Assembly (NCBI GenBank): GCA_020736575.1
Contig: JAGPYM010000084.1
Coordinates: forward strand, 18,826-82,825
Source: Thelonectria olida
Lineage: Eukaryota > Ascomycota > Sordariomycetes > Hypocreales > Nectriaceae
Direction of reading: 5' to 3'
DNA length: 64,000 nucleotides
Part shown: positions 34,549-46,545 of the stretch, one piece after another
Layout of the letters: every line of letters starts with the position of its first letter
How positions within the stretch are numbered: the stretch's first letter is position 1
Translations under genes and position numbers: made by a program
Notes under the pieces: model-generated
What the model was told of the DNA's origin: nothing
The model's input: the letters and a program-made list of their open reading frames with translations, nothing else
The model's database searches: none

Positions 34549-35010
34549 ATTAATTAAAATAAGCTAAGTACTAGTATATAATAAAAGCTAATATAAGTAA
34601 AACCTAACTTTATATTTATAATAATAAGCTTTTTTATAAAGTTTATAATTAGCTTTTAAATAAAAACTTTTATTAAATAAACCTTTTTTAAAAAACTTTA
34701 TTTTAAGTTTTTAATATAAAAATACTACTCTTTTAAATTTTAATTTATATAATTTAATAAAGCTAACTTTCTATTAATTAAATAAATTATAATTTAAAAA
34801 GATAATATTAATATAATAGTTTAATATTTATTAAATTATATAAATTTTTTTAAATATATTTATTTAATTAAAAAGCTTAAAAAGTATTTTAAATAGTTAT
34901 TATTTATTAAAATAAGCCTAGTACTAGTATATAATAAAGGTTAATATAAGTAAAACCCAGCCTTATATTTATTATAATAAGCTTTTCTATAGGGTTTATA
35001 ATTAGATTTT
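34549..35010 (-). repeat. Direct repeat pair inside the AT block
   Basis: About 100 bp at 34549-34650 recurs at 34908-35010 (both with actagtatataataaa and taataagctttt). The same motif appears inverted near 31700-31790 and again near 37880-37960. It belongs to one end of the ~0.9 kb unit. Confidence 0.55.
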
Positions 35011-37351
35011 AAAAAGTTATAACTTTTTAATATTTTATATTAGCTAATATAAATATACTATTAAAAGTAATATAAAGAATTAATTTAATTCTTTTAAGTT
35101 ATAATATTCTAATTAAAAAACTAAATATATATAAAAATAATTTTAAATCTTTTAATAGAAAAGTTAGGTAACTTAATTACTTTTTAAATTAGGTAAGAAA
35201 TAATAAATATAATTAAAATAACTAATTATTTTTTAAAAAATATAAAATATAACTTAAAACTATAGTTTTAAAAGCTATTATATATAATAATAATAATTTA
35301 AATAGTTATTTAAAAGGTTATAAAAAAAAAATTTAAAAATAAAAAGTAAATTAAATAAATAAGAAAATATAAAGTTAAAAGTAAGGGGGCTAAAAGGGTT
35401 AAATTAAAAAGAAAGTATAAAATAATTAAATAAATTTAAAGTAATTAAGTAAATAAAATAAATAAAGTAATTAAATAAAAAATATATAAAGAGTTAATAT
35501 AATAATAAAATTATTAATTATAAAGTTTTTTTATTTTATTATTTTCTATTTTTTTTTATATTTATATTATAAAGAAAAATCTTATTTTTATATTTTTATA
35601 TTAATAAGCCTTTTTAAATAATACTAATTATTAAAATTTTATTTATTTTATATTTAATACCTTTTTAAAATTTAAAAATACTATATTTTATATTTATAAA
35701 AATACTTTAATAAAAAGTATAAAAAGCTATTTTAAACTATAAAAAGTGGGCTAAAATAGTAAAATTAAAAAGAAATTTTAAGGTTTTTTTATAGCCTTTT
35801 ATTAAATTATAAAGCTAATTTTATATAACTTTCTCTTAAGGCTTATTATATATTTATAAAATATATAATATATTAAAAAAGCTTAAAAAAGCATATTTTT
35901 TCTTATTTAATAAGAAAAGAATTAGTATTTTCTATTTTTTTTATATTTTTAATTTACTTTTTTAAATTAATTCTTTTATAAAATATATATTTTTCTAATT
36001 TTAAAATGCTATAAATACTAGCTTATTAAAATTATAAAAATACTTTTCTTTTAAACTTACTTATATAAAGTTAAACTTTTATAAGTTTTATTTTTTAAAT
36101 ATTATTTTAAACTTTAAATTTAAATTAATATATTTTTATAAAACGAATTTATTATTTTCTTATTTCTTATTTATATAAATATTTTAAATTTATTAAAATT
36201 TAAATTTAATAAGTAAATTTCTCTTTTTTAAATTTTAAATAATATAATATTTATTTTTAATAAAGTTAAAAGGGAAAAGTAAAAGCTTATTAACTCTAAT
36301 TTAAATTTTATATTTAATAAAAACTTATATAATACTTTTTTAATTTTAATTTTAATAAAAACCTATTTATAAGCTTTAAAAGTATAAATAAAAATATTGT
36401 TTTTATAAAAGTTAGTTTTAAAAAGAAAATTTATTTTTTATATTTAGCTTTTATTAATTTTACTTTTAAACTACGATTTTAAAATATTAAAAAACTAATT
36501 TTATTAAATTTATAAATAGCTTAAAAAAAGAAACTATTAAATAGCTTACTTTATTAAAAAGCTAGTTAAAAATTAAATATAAAACTTAAAAAATAAGATT
36601 TTATAAAAGATATAAGGGTTTTATTACTTTTTATTTTATATTTAAATAAAATTAACTTTTTTATATTTTTACTATTTATTATACCCTTCTATTATATTTT
36701 AATTTACTTTTATAAGTAATATAAAAAATTATAATATTTATAAAATTAAATATTTAAAATAGTAATATTTTTAATTAGTTACTATTAACTAATATTAATA
36801 ATTAAATAGTAAATAAAAATAATACTAGTTAATTAATAGTTAATTACCTTTCTAATTAAGTAATTAATAGTTAATTAATATTTAAACTAAGTATAATTAA
36901 TAGTTATTACTTTAATTAATAAATTAGTAACTATTAATTACTCTATTTTTAATTACTTAAGCTTATTAAAATATAAGGTATAATAGTATTTTTTATTTAA
37001 TTAAAACTTCCTAAAGCTGCTTTATATAACTATATTAAAAGCCTTATTTTAACCCTCTCTCTTTTTATTAAAAATGGATTTATATAATAGTTACTATTAT
37101 TATAACTATACTTAGCTAGCTTACTAATAGATAATAAGCTTAAAATAATATACTTTTATACTAATAATATATTAAATAGTAGTCTGTTTTACATTTTATA
37201 AAAAAAAAAGAAAGGCTTAGATTTTATATTATAAATAACTAAATATAACCCTACTTTTTAATATTATATAAATTTTAATATTAGAAATTTTAATTTAATA
37301 TATTTTATACTCTTATAAGGAACTTTATAAGCCTTATAGCCCCTAAATAAA

Positions 37352-37374
37352 AATATATATATATATATATATAT
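37352..37374. repeat. (AT)n microsatellite
   Basis: About eleven tandem AT dinucleotides lie inside the AT-rich block. Confidence 0.85.
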
Positions 37375-37844
37375 TTGTATTTTATATATTTATAATATTA
37401 TAACTAGTATCTTTTAACTTAATATAGCTAGGTTTACTATTAAAATAATATACATTTTAATATTTTTTATATTATAAATATTTTTATTAAAAATTAGTAA
37501 GCAAGCTATAAAATTAAATAGTTATTAAAAATATAAAAAGTATATAATTTTAAACTATTATTAGAATAATAGTTTCTATTATAAAATACCTTTTTTATAT
37601 AAATTACTTTAATATATTAGTTATACTTACTAATATATTTTAATATTTACTAGAAAGCTTGCTAATTATACTAGTTATATTAAATTATATAATAATTTTT
37701 AAATATATGAATATTTTATAAATAGCTTAAATAGACTAGTTTATTATATTTAATAAAATACAAGTAAAAAGTATTACTTTTTAAATATTTAATATTATAA
37801 TATATTACTATTAAAAAGTATAATATTATTTTATTAATTATTAT

Positions 37845-38790
37845 TATTAAAAAAGCTAATAATTTAAATATATATTAAAAGTTAATATAAATAAAACCCT
37901 AGCTTTATATTTATTATAATAAGCTTTTTAATAGGGCTTATAATTATTTTTAATATAAAAGTTTCTATTTTATAAACCTTATTTAAAAAACTTTATTTTA
38001 AGCTTTTAATATAAAAGTACCTTTTTATTTAACTCTAGTTTATATAATTTAACTAATAATATAATATATAATAGTTAAAATATTTAACTTTTTATTAATT
38101 AAATATAATATAATTTAATTTAATAATAAAAGTTATATAACTACTTATTATATATTAAAATATATAAATTTTTAAATATATTAAACTAATAAAAGACTTT
38201 AATAAGCACTTAAAAGAGTTATAATTACTAAATACTTTTATATTATTTAATATATATATACTATTAAATATTAATTAAAAGATTAATTTAATTATTTTAA
38301 ATTATAAAATTCTAATTAAAAGACTTAATATATATTAATACTATTATAAATTCCTTAAATAGAAAGTTAAAAACCTTATATAACTTTTTAAAAGGAAAAG
38401 AAAAAACTATTTTAATAATAATAAGCAATTTATTAAAACAATCTAATTAAATACTTATAAGTTATAACTTTAATAGCTATTATATATAATAGTAATAATT
38501 TAAATAGTTACTTAAAAGGCTACTTACTTATAAATAGGACAAAGTATAAGCTTTATTAAAAGAAAGTTTAAAAATAAAAAGTAAATTAAATAAATATAAG
38601 AGTTAAAAAAGTGGGGGGGGGGGGGGGGGGCTAAAAAGATTAAATAAAAGAAAAAAGTTTAAAAAAGGTTAAAATAGATTTAAGGGCATTTAAACTAATA
38701 GAAATAAAGTGAGATAATTAGATAGTAAAATATATTAAAAGTTTATATAATAATAACAATTACTAATTATAAAAATTACTTTATTAATAA
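37845..38790 (-). repeat. ~0.9 kb degraded repeat unit, inverted copy
   Basis: This is the reverse complement of copy 1 (29060-29960) over its length, including the ends gctaataatttaaatata and the aaaaataaaaagtaaattaa segment next to the poly-G tract. A partial further copy lies at about 35040-35520 in the same orientation. Confidence 0.6.
38613..38630. repeat. Poly-G run of 18
   Basis: Eighteen consecutive G residues sit within the inverted ~0.9 kb unit. The matching position is five G (or C) in the copies near 35385 and 29227, so the tract has expanded here. Confidence 0.9.
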
Positions 38791-41259
38791 ATTTTAATAG
38801 TTTTACTTTCTAATTATTATTATAATAAATACTAAATTATAAGACTATTTTTAAGGCTAAATAAACTTAAAAATAATATTAACTTTATATTTCTTTTCCT
38901 TTTATTAAAGCGCTCTACTTAATTTTCTTTTTTATTAAGTTTAGCTTTAAACCCTATTAAAAAAAAATACTTAACCTTATTAAAAATTTTATACTTATTA
39001 AAATAGCTACCTTTTTATTTAAGCTTTTTAATAAGAGCTTTAAACTATTATCCTTTTAAAAACTAATAGTATAAAAGTTATTTAATAATAAGTAAAAGAA
39101 TTTTATATTAAACTTAAATATAATAATAAAAAGCTTTAATAAATATATTATTTTTATATAAAAAGAAAGTATAAAACGGTTTTATATTTCTTTTATAAAT
39201 TTAATAGTAATGCTAATATTATTAACTATTTATAAAATATTTATAAAATTAAAATAAGCAATTAGCCCTTACTATTTTTACCTTATTTTAATTTTAGAAA
39301 ATTTTAAAAGAAAATTTAAAATATTATTTAATTATATACTAATTCTAATAAACTATTTTAAAATAATTATAACTCTTACTAATTAATATATCTTTTTTAC
39401 TATTTTAAAAGACTTAAACTTAGTATATTTAAAAAGCGTTTTATTAATTAAATAATATATAATAACTTTCCTTTTTAACTAATTAAAAGTAAGTACTTTT
39501 ACTAATTAATTAAATTTATTAACTTAATATATAAAAATAAGGTTTTATTTTTTATATTTTTTTAATTTTAATTATAATCTATTTATAATAGGGTAAAAAG
39601 AGTAATAATAAAATATTAAAAAACTACTTATAATAAGATTTATATTATATTTAATAGCTAAATGCCTTATAATTAGCTATTATTATTTAAAATTAATTAC
39701 TTTTTATAAAATAATAATAGTAATATTAGAAACTATTTCTTATACTTTTAATTATATTTAATTATTATACTAGTAATAACTTAACTAATAAAATAGCTAA
39801 TATTTTAATAAAATTGAATTTTAAAAGTAACTAGCTTAAATATATAATTTTTAATAATACTTATAATAATAATATAATTATAATAGCTTTTAATAAAAGA
39901 TTTAAGTTTAATTTAAATAAATACTATTTTTACTATTTAAACTATATTATAAATCTTATTATTAAGTAATTAATATTTAATAAGATTATAAATATAATAA
40001 AAAATATAAGTAATAGTAAATTAGAATTTAAATATAATTTTAACTTTTTACTTATAAATACATTTATATAATAGTAAAAATAAATAGTTTAAATTAATAT
40101 AACTTATAGCTTACTTTCTATTTTTAATAAAAAGGTTTCTAATAGCTGGATTATATACTAGAGCTAGATCTTCCAGCTTAAAATACTTAACTATTTAAAA
40201 GGGCAGTTTATATTTTTTTAAAAGCTTAATAACTACCTTAATATAAGCTTACTTATTAAAACAGTTATATAAAGCAGCTTGTAAAAAATAAGAGATAATA
40301 TACAAACTAATAGTATTAAATAAAATACTTAAAATAAATATATTAAATAAAGTATTATTTGTAGCCTTACTTACTTATATAAAAGCTTAGTAAGCTGTTT
40401 TTATATAATATATAATATTATTAAGCATTTAATTTAATTATAAAAAGCTTTAATAGTAAAAGTTTATATAAGTATAATATTTTTTAGTCTTTTTACACTT
40501 TGGGCTAAGCTTAATTTAAAAGTATTTATTAGAATAATTTATATAAAAAAAGGAATTAAAATTTTATAAAAGTTTTAGTATAAATAAGCTAATAAAAGTA
40601 TTATTAGTTTATAAGACTAATATTTTAAAAGTTTAAAAAGTTATAAATAATAATAAATAGTATATTATTATATAATATATATTAATTAAAAAGTTTTTTT
40701 TTAAAATTTAATTAAAATTATTAAATAGAAAGATTAGTACTAGTATAAATATATTTAAAAAATATTATATTTAATAAATTTAAAAGTTATATATTTAATT
40801 TAATTAAAAAGAAACTATTCTAGCTATTTAAATAAGCTATTTAAACTAATAGCTTAAAAGTTTAAACTTTTTATTAAAAGCTAGTATTACTTATATTTTT
40901 TAAAAAGCAAGTTTTTTAATATAATAGCTTTAAATACCCAATTTATTTTAAATATAAGAACCTAATCTATTTCTACTTATTAAATAAAAAACTAAAAGCT
41001 TTTATTCTTATAATTTAAATCTATTAAAATTGTAATAAAATAAAAGTAACTTTTTAAATATTTAATAGCTATGTTAAAACCTGCTACCTAAGCTAATAAG
41101 GCTAAATATAACTATTATATATTATATTTTATAAAAATTGAATTTAAGTTAAGCTAATTAGAACTCCCCCTTTTATATAAATATAAATATAAATATATTT
41201 ATCTATATTTATATAAGAGGGTATTTGTCTATAAATGTCTAACTTGTTAATACTATATT

Positions 41260-41601
41260 TCACGACGCGTAAAATGCGTCTTTAGCTCTGGTTGTCGCTA
41301 GAGGCGCGTCGCTGTCCGCAAGCAGTCGATTGGCCATATCTTGCACGTCGCATAGCCAGGGAGGAAATAATCGCGCATCTAGGCCGAGGATATATTGGAT
41401 AATCGTTGATTCCTCTAAGGCCGTGAGCTTCCGCAAATTGGGCATGCTGTCGCGTCGGGAAATCCGAACGCGTCGTCGGTAAGCGAGGATGCTATGGTCG
41501 ACTGAGTAGATCTTTGCAGCAGCTCGAATACTTAGTGCTGTATCTTTCTCCATAGCTTGGAGGGCTAGGATTCGCTGGTTTTCATCGCTTTTTCTACGCA
41601 T
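41260..41601 (-). pseudogene. Pogo/Tc5-type transposase N-terminus, truncated
   Basis: The frame starts MRRKSDENQRI and shows a psq-type helix-turn-helix (LSIRAAAKIYSVDHSILAYR) then the Tc5/CENP-B-like LTALEESTIIQYILGLDARLF. It ends after 113 residues. Just before the end another frame reads QPELKTHFTRRE, which belongs to the next conserved part of these transposases. So an internal deletion or frameshift joined non-adjacent parts, and the catalytic DDE region is missing or mutated away in the AT block. Family identity is fairly clear; function is lost. Confidence 0.65.
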
Positions 41602-41812
41602 TGCTAGTAGTAGAGAAATTCACAATTGAAGATAGAATGTTGTCTGAGTATAGTCGAGTGTGGCGTTCGTTAGTCTGTGGCGCTCGTTATACATGTACGT
41701 TAGATATGATATAAAATAAACAGTCATCAAGTTGTCCTTTGGGATAGAAAATTTGCCTCCTCTGAAGGAAATACAAAAGTCACATATCACGTTGTATATC
41801 TTCCTGGCTACA

Positions 41813-42247
41813 CTAAAGTTGTTGCCGCAGAGTGGTATGATACTCATCGAGGTATTGCAGGTGATGGGAACTACCATCGCCAAGACGACTAGAAGAAGCT
41901 CTCGTATCCAGCTTGCTCTCAGGGCTATAACTCGAAAACTTCTCATCCATAGCAGCAAGTTTCCCCTGAGATGAGCCGATAAGCCCCTCGGTGGCTGACT
42001 GCTCCTCTTTTGTCAAGTAATAACGTTTAATCTTTTCAGGTAAGCCGGTGTAGAATGGGACTCGGCGCGGTGATCTTCTGTGAGATGCGACTGGGCAATC
42101 AGTGCGGTCCTCTTTATGCCAATCGATTATTGGCTCATCGTCCGTAGCTAGAAAGAATGTTGTCGGGCCTGAGACGGGATCGGCGTTAAGTTTGAGTGGT
42201 GATAGTACATGGTTGCGAGCGCGGAGTAGCCGAGAGGTCGAGAAGTC
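41813..42247 (-). other. Open frame without start codon, unknown
   Basis: The minus frame is open for about 144 codons from a stop at 42248 to a stop at 41813, with HRRSPRRVPFYTGLPEKI and KRYYLTKEEQSATEGL. The composition looks coding, but there is no early ATG and I do not recognise the family. It could be the last exon of a gene whose upstream exon lies in the next frame, or a relic. Confidence 0.3.
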
Positions 42248-42268
42248 CTATCCGTATCCATTTAGTCT

Positions 42269-43021
42269 TCAGCTAGCAGAAATCCCGAGGAGAGTTCGAG
42301 AAGAAGTTGTTCTGGACAATGGCTGTTGTCCAAGGAATTTGGTAATTCTCTTGCCGAGCCATAGCCCCAAAGCAGTGCGTCTACTTTTAAGGAACAAACA
42401 AAATAGTTCTCCCTCGCACACATACTGGGATGAATAATGTAAGGATATGCAGGCACATACCGAATTTTCAATTTCATGTATGAATCCTTCACCATGTCGT
42501 GGGTGCCAATTACCTTGACAATCGCACTTCGCCTCGGGAACTTCAGTGAGGGTTTTTTTTGTACTGCCCACGCAAGCAGATATGCTAGGATTAAAATCAC
42601 GAAGTGGAAGCGTCTCGGGGTTGTTCTTTCGAGGTGTTTCCTTCATCTCTGCAGGAAACCTCTTCAAAGTGGTCGGGATTGCGGTTTCCAAATGGGACAG
42701 TGTCTCTTCATCTGGGCTCATCCAATCTTTTACCCCTTCAGGTGTCGAATTAACATTGCAGTCATCGGCTGAGATGTCGCCATAGACAGAACCACTCGTG
42801 GGAAATCCGAGGGAGAGGTCGACAGCGGGAACGAAGTTAAGATAACCCCAAAAGTCATCCTCGATGAGTGTTGTGCTTGGAATCTCTGCAGATGTGCTCT
42901 GAAAAGTACAATATTCTGGCTCAGTCATAACACCTTTCATCGGTTTAACCGCTGATAATGGTATATTTTCCTGAGGGAAATTGCAATTTCGAGGCGATGC
43001 ACGAGCTGCCATTCTGGTCAA
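42269..43021 (-). CDS. Hypothetical protein, 250 aa
   Basis: A single open frame starts MTRMAARASPRN. It is acidic and serine/threonine-rich in the middle and ends in a basic tail. I recognise no domain. A faint resemblance to the C-terminal region of AflR-like regulators (CDC motif, then a DALL segment in another frame) was considered but is too weak to use, and no zinc cluster was found upstream. It may not be a real gene. Confidence 0.3.
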   Translation of the reverse strand: MTRMAARASPRNCNFPQENIPLSAVKPMKGVMTEPEYCTFQSTSAEIPSTTLIEDDFWGYLNFVPAVDLSLGFPTSGSVYGDISADDCNVNSTPEGVKDWMSPDEETLSHLETAIPTTLKRFPAEMKETPRKNNPETLPLRDFNPSISACVGSTKKTLTEVPEAKCDCQGNWHPRHGEGFIHEIENSVCACISLHYSSQYVCEGELFCLFLKSRRTALGLWLGKRITKFLGQQPLSRTTSSRTLLGISAS

Positions 43022-46000
43022 TGTAGTTCCAGTTTGCAGAGAAAGAAAACAGACTTGTGGTCGGACTTGAAGAGGTTATATTTGGATGAGTAAGACAAAA
43101 TGAAGAAGATCAGCTCTTTCTGGAGTTCGACGGGATTTGCACATTTGAAAGGTACCGTTGTAAAGACTCCACGGTAACCTCGCATACGGGGAAGATTCGT
43201 TGTGTGCTACGATTCCGGCACGAACAGAGGCTGACCGTCTACAAGCTATCTCTTCCCCAGCATTGCCGCATCATCGAGCCATCAATGACGCATAATCGGA
43301 AGAGGTATAACCAACATGGAAAGGTTCGGGTAAAGCGGGAAGCGGGGCAGTAGTGGTGCGCTGCGGCAGGGCGGAACGCAAGAAGATGAGCCAGGCAGAC
43401 TGAGTCCTCCCGAAACGCCATGCTCTTGTATTTCTGCTCCACTAACTAGCCTTAAGTCTCTACATTCATTAACGAGAGAGTTTGGTCATCAAGACTGTTA
43501 ATAATTGAGATAATTGAGAAATGTGATAGGGATTGGGCCAGGCATAGAGAAGATGATCCAAAAGGAGGTTACATTGTTGATGTAAATGTAATTACATACC
43601 TCAAAGGCCATGGGCTTGCGAGCACAGAGGGCGTCTAAGATGTGGTTTTAGTATCCAAACTGAGGCCGTTTTAGTGTCGGTGGAATGGGTCGTCATTTCC
43701 TGACCATCCACGGTCGGAGTTCAATTATCACACCCCGTGCCTCTGGTAAAATCTTGCTTGAATGCTTGAGAAGGAGAGGCAACGGCTGTGTGTTAAAGAT
43801 ACGACTGTTGTGATACCAAGCAAAACTGCGTTTTACGAGATTGAGGCTTCTAACTTCGCAGTAAGTTGTTTCAGGCCACGCGGCTATACCGGCAGCTAAG
43901 GATCTGTTCGTTCCTGGGGATCAAGACTGGATGCTCCATACTACACAAATGTCATGAATTCTGGCTTTCTAAAGGGAAGCTACGATGTCTAGCCGAGATC
44001 CGAGCCGCTAAGGATGTTCCAGGCCTTGGCAAGGGATTTCCAAAGCCCAAATAAGCACGATGTGATTGGTGTACGGGTTGGTTCAAGTCATGCTTGTCTG
44101 CAACTAGAAAATGTGTCGGACCAATAGAGTTCATTCGATTGTCTGGGGCCCTGGACGGCCCCATCTTTCAAGCTTTTTTGATTTTCAGGGGGAATCGGAT
44201 CCGCTCCTCAGCACTTTCGCGGTACGCACAGACTGTTCACGAGTGGGATGACAGTTGGCTTCACTTGTCAAATGGTATATAAGCCAAAATTGCGCCACGC
44301 ATGCGCAGTTTGCCTCACTGACGATACGCTGCGCTAAAACATCCTTGTCGTTCGAGACACAAGCTGAGAACCACCTACCGAAATAGAAATAGCGCCAAAT
44401 GATAGCATCACTAGTACTTTTCACGACGACTAAATCCGACATGTTGGTTTGAAAGGTCGGAGGTGGAGGGGCTCTGAAATTGCTACGACTCGCCATTTCT
44501 TCATGCAGAGGGCGAGGTCAAAAGGGTATTGCAATGGGATGGGATGGCGTCCGGCTCCTTGGCCGCAGTGGCCAGTATCAAAGCCGAGCTTCTAGCCTAT
44601 ATTGGCGAACAGAGCCGCCGTCCTATCGTCACGTGTGAACGAGCTCATCGTGACGATAGCCTTTCTCTGAATATTTCATCCTCGTTTGTCTCCTCGTCAT
44701 TCCGTCTGAGGAAAATCCTCAATGCTTAAGGCTCCGGATTCGGTATGCACGGGGCCATGAATACTTCAAGCACTGTAATCTGTGAAGTGGGAAAATTTGT
44801 TGGTCCGATATTTACAACTCACTTCTACTAGCCACGCACTAACGTCCGATGACAACGTCTTGCGGGCGTCAAGGTACGCCCTCCATCTCAGACTTCCTGA
44901 TAGGGAAATGTTCCTGCCGCCGGCGAAACCCAGGCCCAGAGACGTCCTGATAATATTCACTAGACCGACCATTCTTGGAACTGCTCTTTTCATCAATACG
45001 GAGTACGTAGAAGGCTCTCTCTGTTTCCGGGGTTTCATTTAGCCAAGACGGAGCATAAAGCGCACCACTCGATAGGCGAGCGTCACCCGCTCGAGGGAAG
45101 TCTTTGCAGTAGAGGACAGGATCAAGAATGCTTTCAGGAACATCTTTCTTAAGCTTGCCAACCATCACCAACGTTTGATCTGCTGCATGCCCGCTCTTAG
45201 AAGCAGGTACATAGATCTTAACATGGGCCTGATCCAAGACTTTGCTTTAGAACACAATGTACTTTGTTCACTTATCAGAGAGCCGTTTCGTTGCTATATC
45301 TGACAGGTGACCTTCTCTGGAATTCCAAGACAACAGACAAGAGATACTCCTAGGAGAATTGAGATTCCTGGAGAGGATTCATCCACCTCAACTACTTGAG
45401 GTGGCAAATGGTTTGTTCCAATATTTGCCGCGACCAAAAAGCATTCGAAATATCAACTGCGTCGTCGATCAAACAATTCTTCATCAGGTCATGGGGGTCG
45501 ACACTGCACATCGGGACTGGAAGCCATATCTTCCTCCAGGAGACGCTCGATAGCGGCTCTAGTTCTGCTTGTTTATGAGATGAATCTGTATTTAACATAC
45601 CGGGAAGACTATTTAAGCCCCAGCAGCACATCGTTTGGCGTTTCCATTCTGTATAGACGAATCATCGGGGCAGATACTGCTATGTCATGCATCTTTACGC
45701 GTCAGTATCTTCTGAGGGCAGGTTTGTCCATGAAATCGTGACCTTGCACCAATGCCTGAAAACCGTGCAAGGGCGATGCATAGCACCTTGTGAATGAACT
45801 AACTGGGCAGCCAACTGATGCTGCTGAGACGCATGAACCAAGATCTTGGAAGAAGCCGGGCCCACTCGTATTTCTTTTTTTTTTTGTGCTCGGGGCTGAG
45901 CTCTGGGCGTGCGGAACAGACCGCAGCCCAGACGTTGGAGGTTGCAACTGGGCTCGACTAGTCACTAGAAAAGGGTTGCTGCCTGAAACAACAGTCTGTA

Positions 46001-46494
46001 GTCTTTCCATCCATGAGCAATGCCACTTCGAGAGGCTCGTCGGGCTGCAGGGGGGCCTAGGCTTTAGAGATACGATTACCTCCGGCCATTGGTTGAAGCG
46101 TCCCGCCTTCCCCTTTGAAGACCTTGTATGCAAGAGACCTTTGTGGGCTCTCTGGTTGCAACATCCCCATGTTTGAATCCTCCCCCGCGATGCCCCAACG
46201 CCGGTGATGTGGAGGCAACCACGGGCGGAACATTGCAATGATTGGACAGACTGACTAGAGGAGAAGACTTCGGTCAAGGATCTACATCATCGCCCCTGTG
46301 GTGTAAGATGTGCCCATTCGGTGTTCTCAGCGCCCCGAGTAACGAGCAGCAAGAGTCTGTCCCTAGAGTGAAGGCAGTGGTACCTATACAAATAGATAGA
46401 CTCTTGTAACTGCCGAGTTTCACTCATGTTATAATCTCCCTCCTCTGCTTCATACCTCTTCATCCCCTGCCCGTACTCCCAGAAGCCCCTCACA

Positions 46495-46545
46495 ATGGCC
46501 GGCGGAGTCAAGAAGCCAGTAAACATCTTCAACCTGAAGGGGCCG
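46495..46545 (+). pseudogene. Possible 5' relic of an MFS sugar-transporter gene
   Basis: A pyrimidine-rich leader and a good initiation context (cacaatggcc) precede MAGGVKKPVNIFNLK, which is like the start of fungal hexose/quinate transporters. The following sequence turns extremely G-rich and no membrane helix follows in any frame. The match is short, so it may be chance. Confidence 0.25.

Larger units (their letters stand above)
28511..41230. repeat. 12.7 kb AT-rich, RIP-decayed repeat block without genes
   Basis: The sequence is almost wholly A and T, rich in TA, TTA and TAA, with stops in every frame, and composition changes abruptly at both ends. Several sub-repeats can be aligned by eye in direct and inverted orientation. 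Paired copies differ mainly by C-to-T or G-to-A. This is the expected product of repeat-induced point mutation, and such blocks are normally H3K9-methylated heterochromatin in fungi. Confidence 0.9.

Noticed and set aside
28511..41230. CRISPR-like or satellite array in the AT block
   Set aside because: Repeats are long, degraded and dispersed in both orientations, not short, regular and spacer-separated; the organism is a eukaryote.
42269..43021. Possible AflR-like regulator
   Set aside because: Only a CDC motif and a DALL segment in another frame resemble that family. No zinc cluster was found upstream and the intron needed would create a stop.
44869..45237. 122-codon minus-strand open frame
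   Set aside because: No recognisable domain, a stop just upstream of the Met, and no plausible splice partner; left as unannotated sequence.
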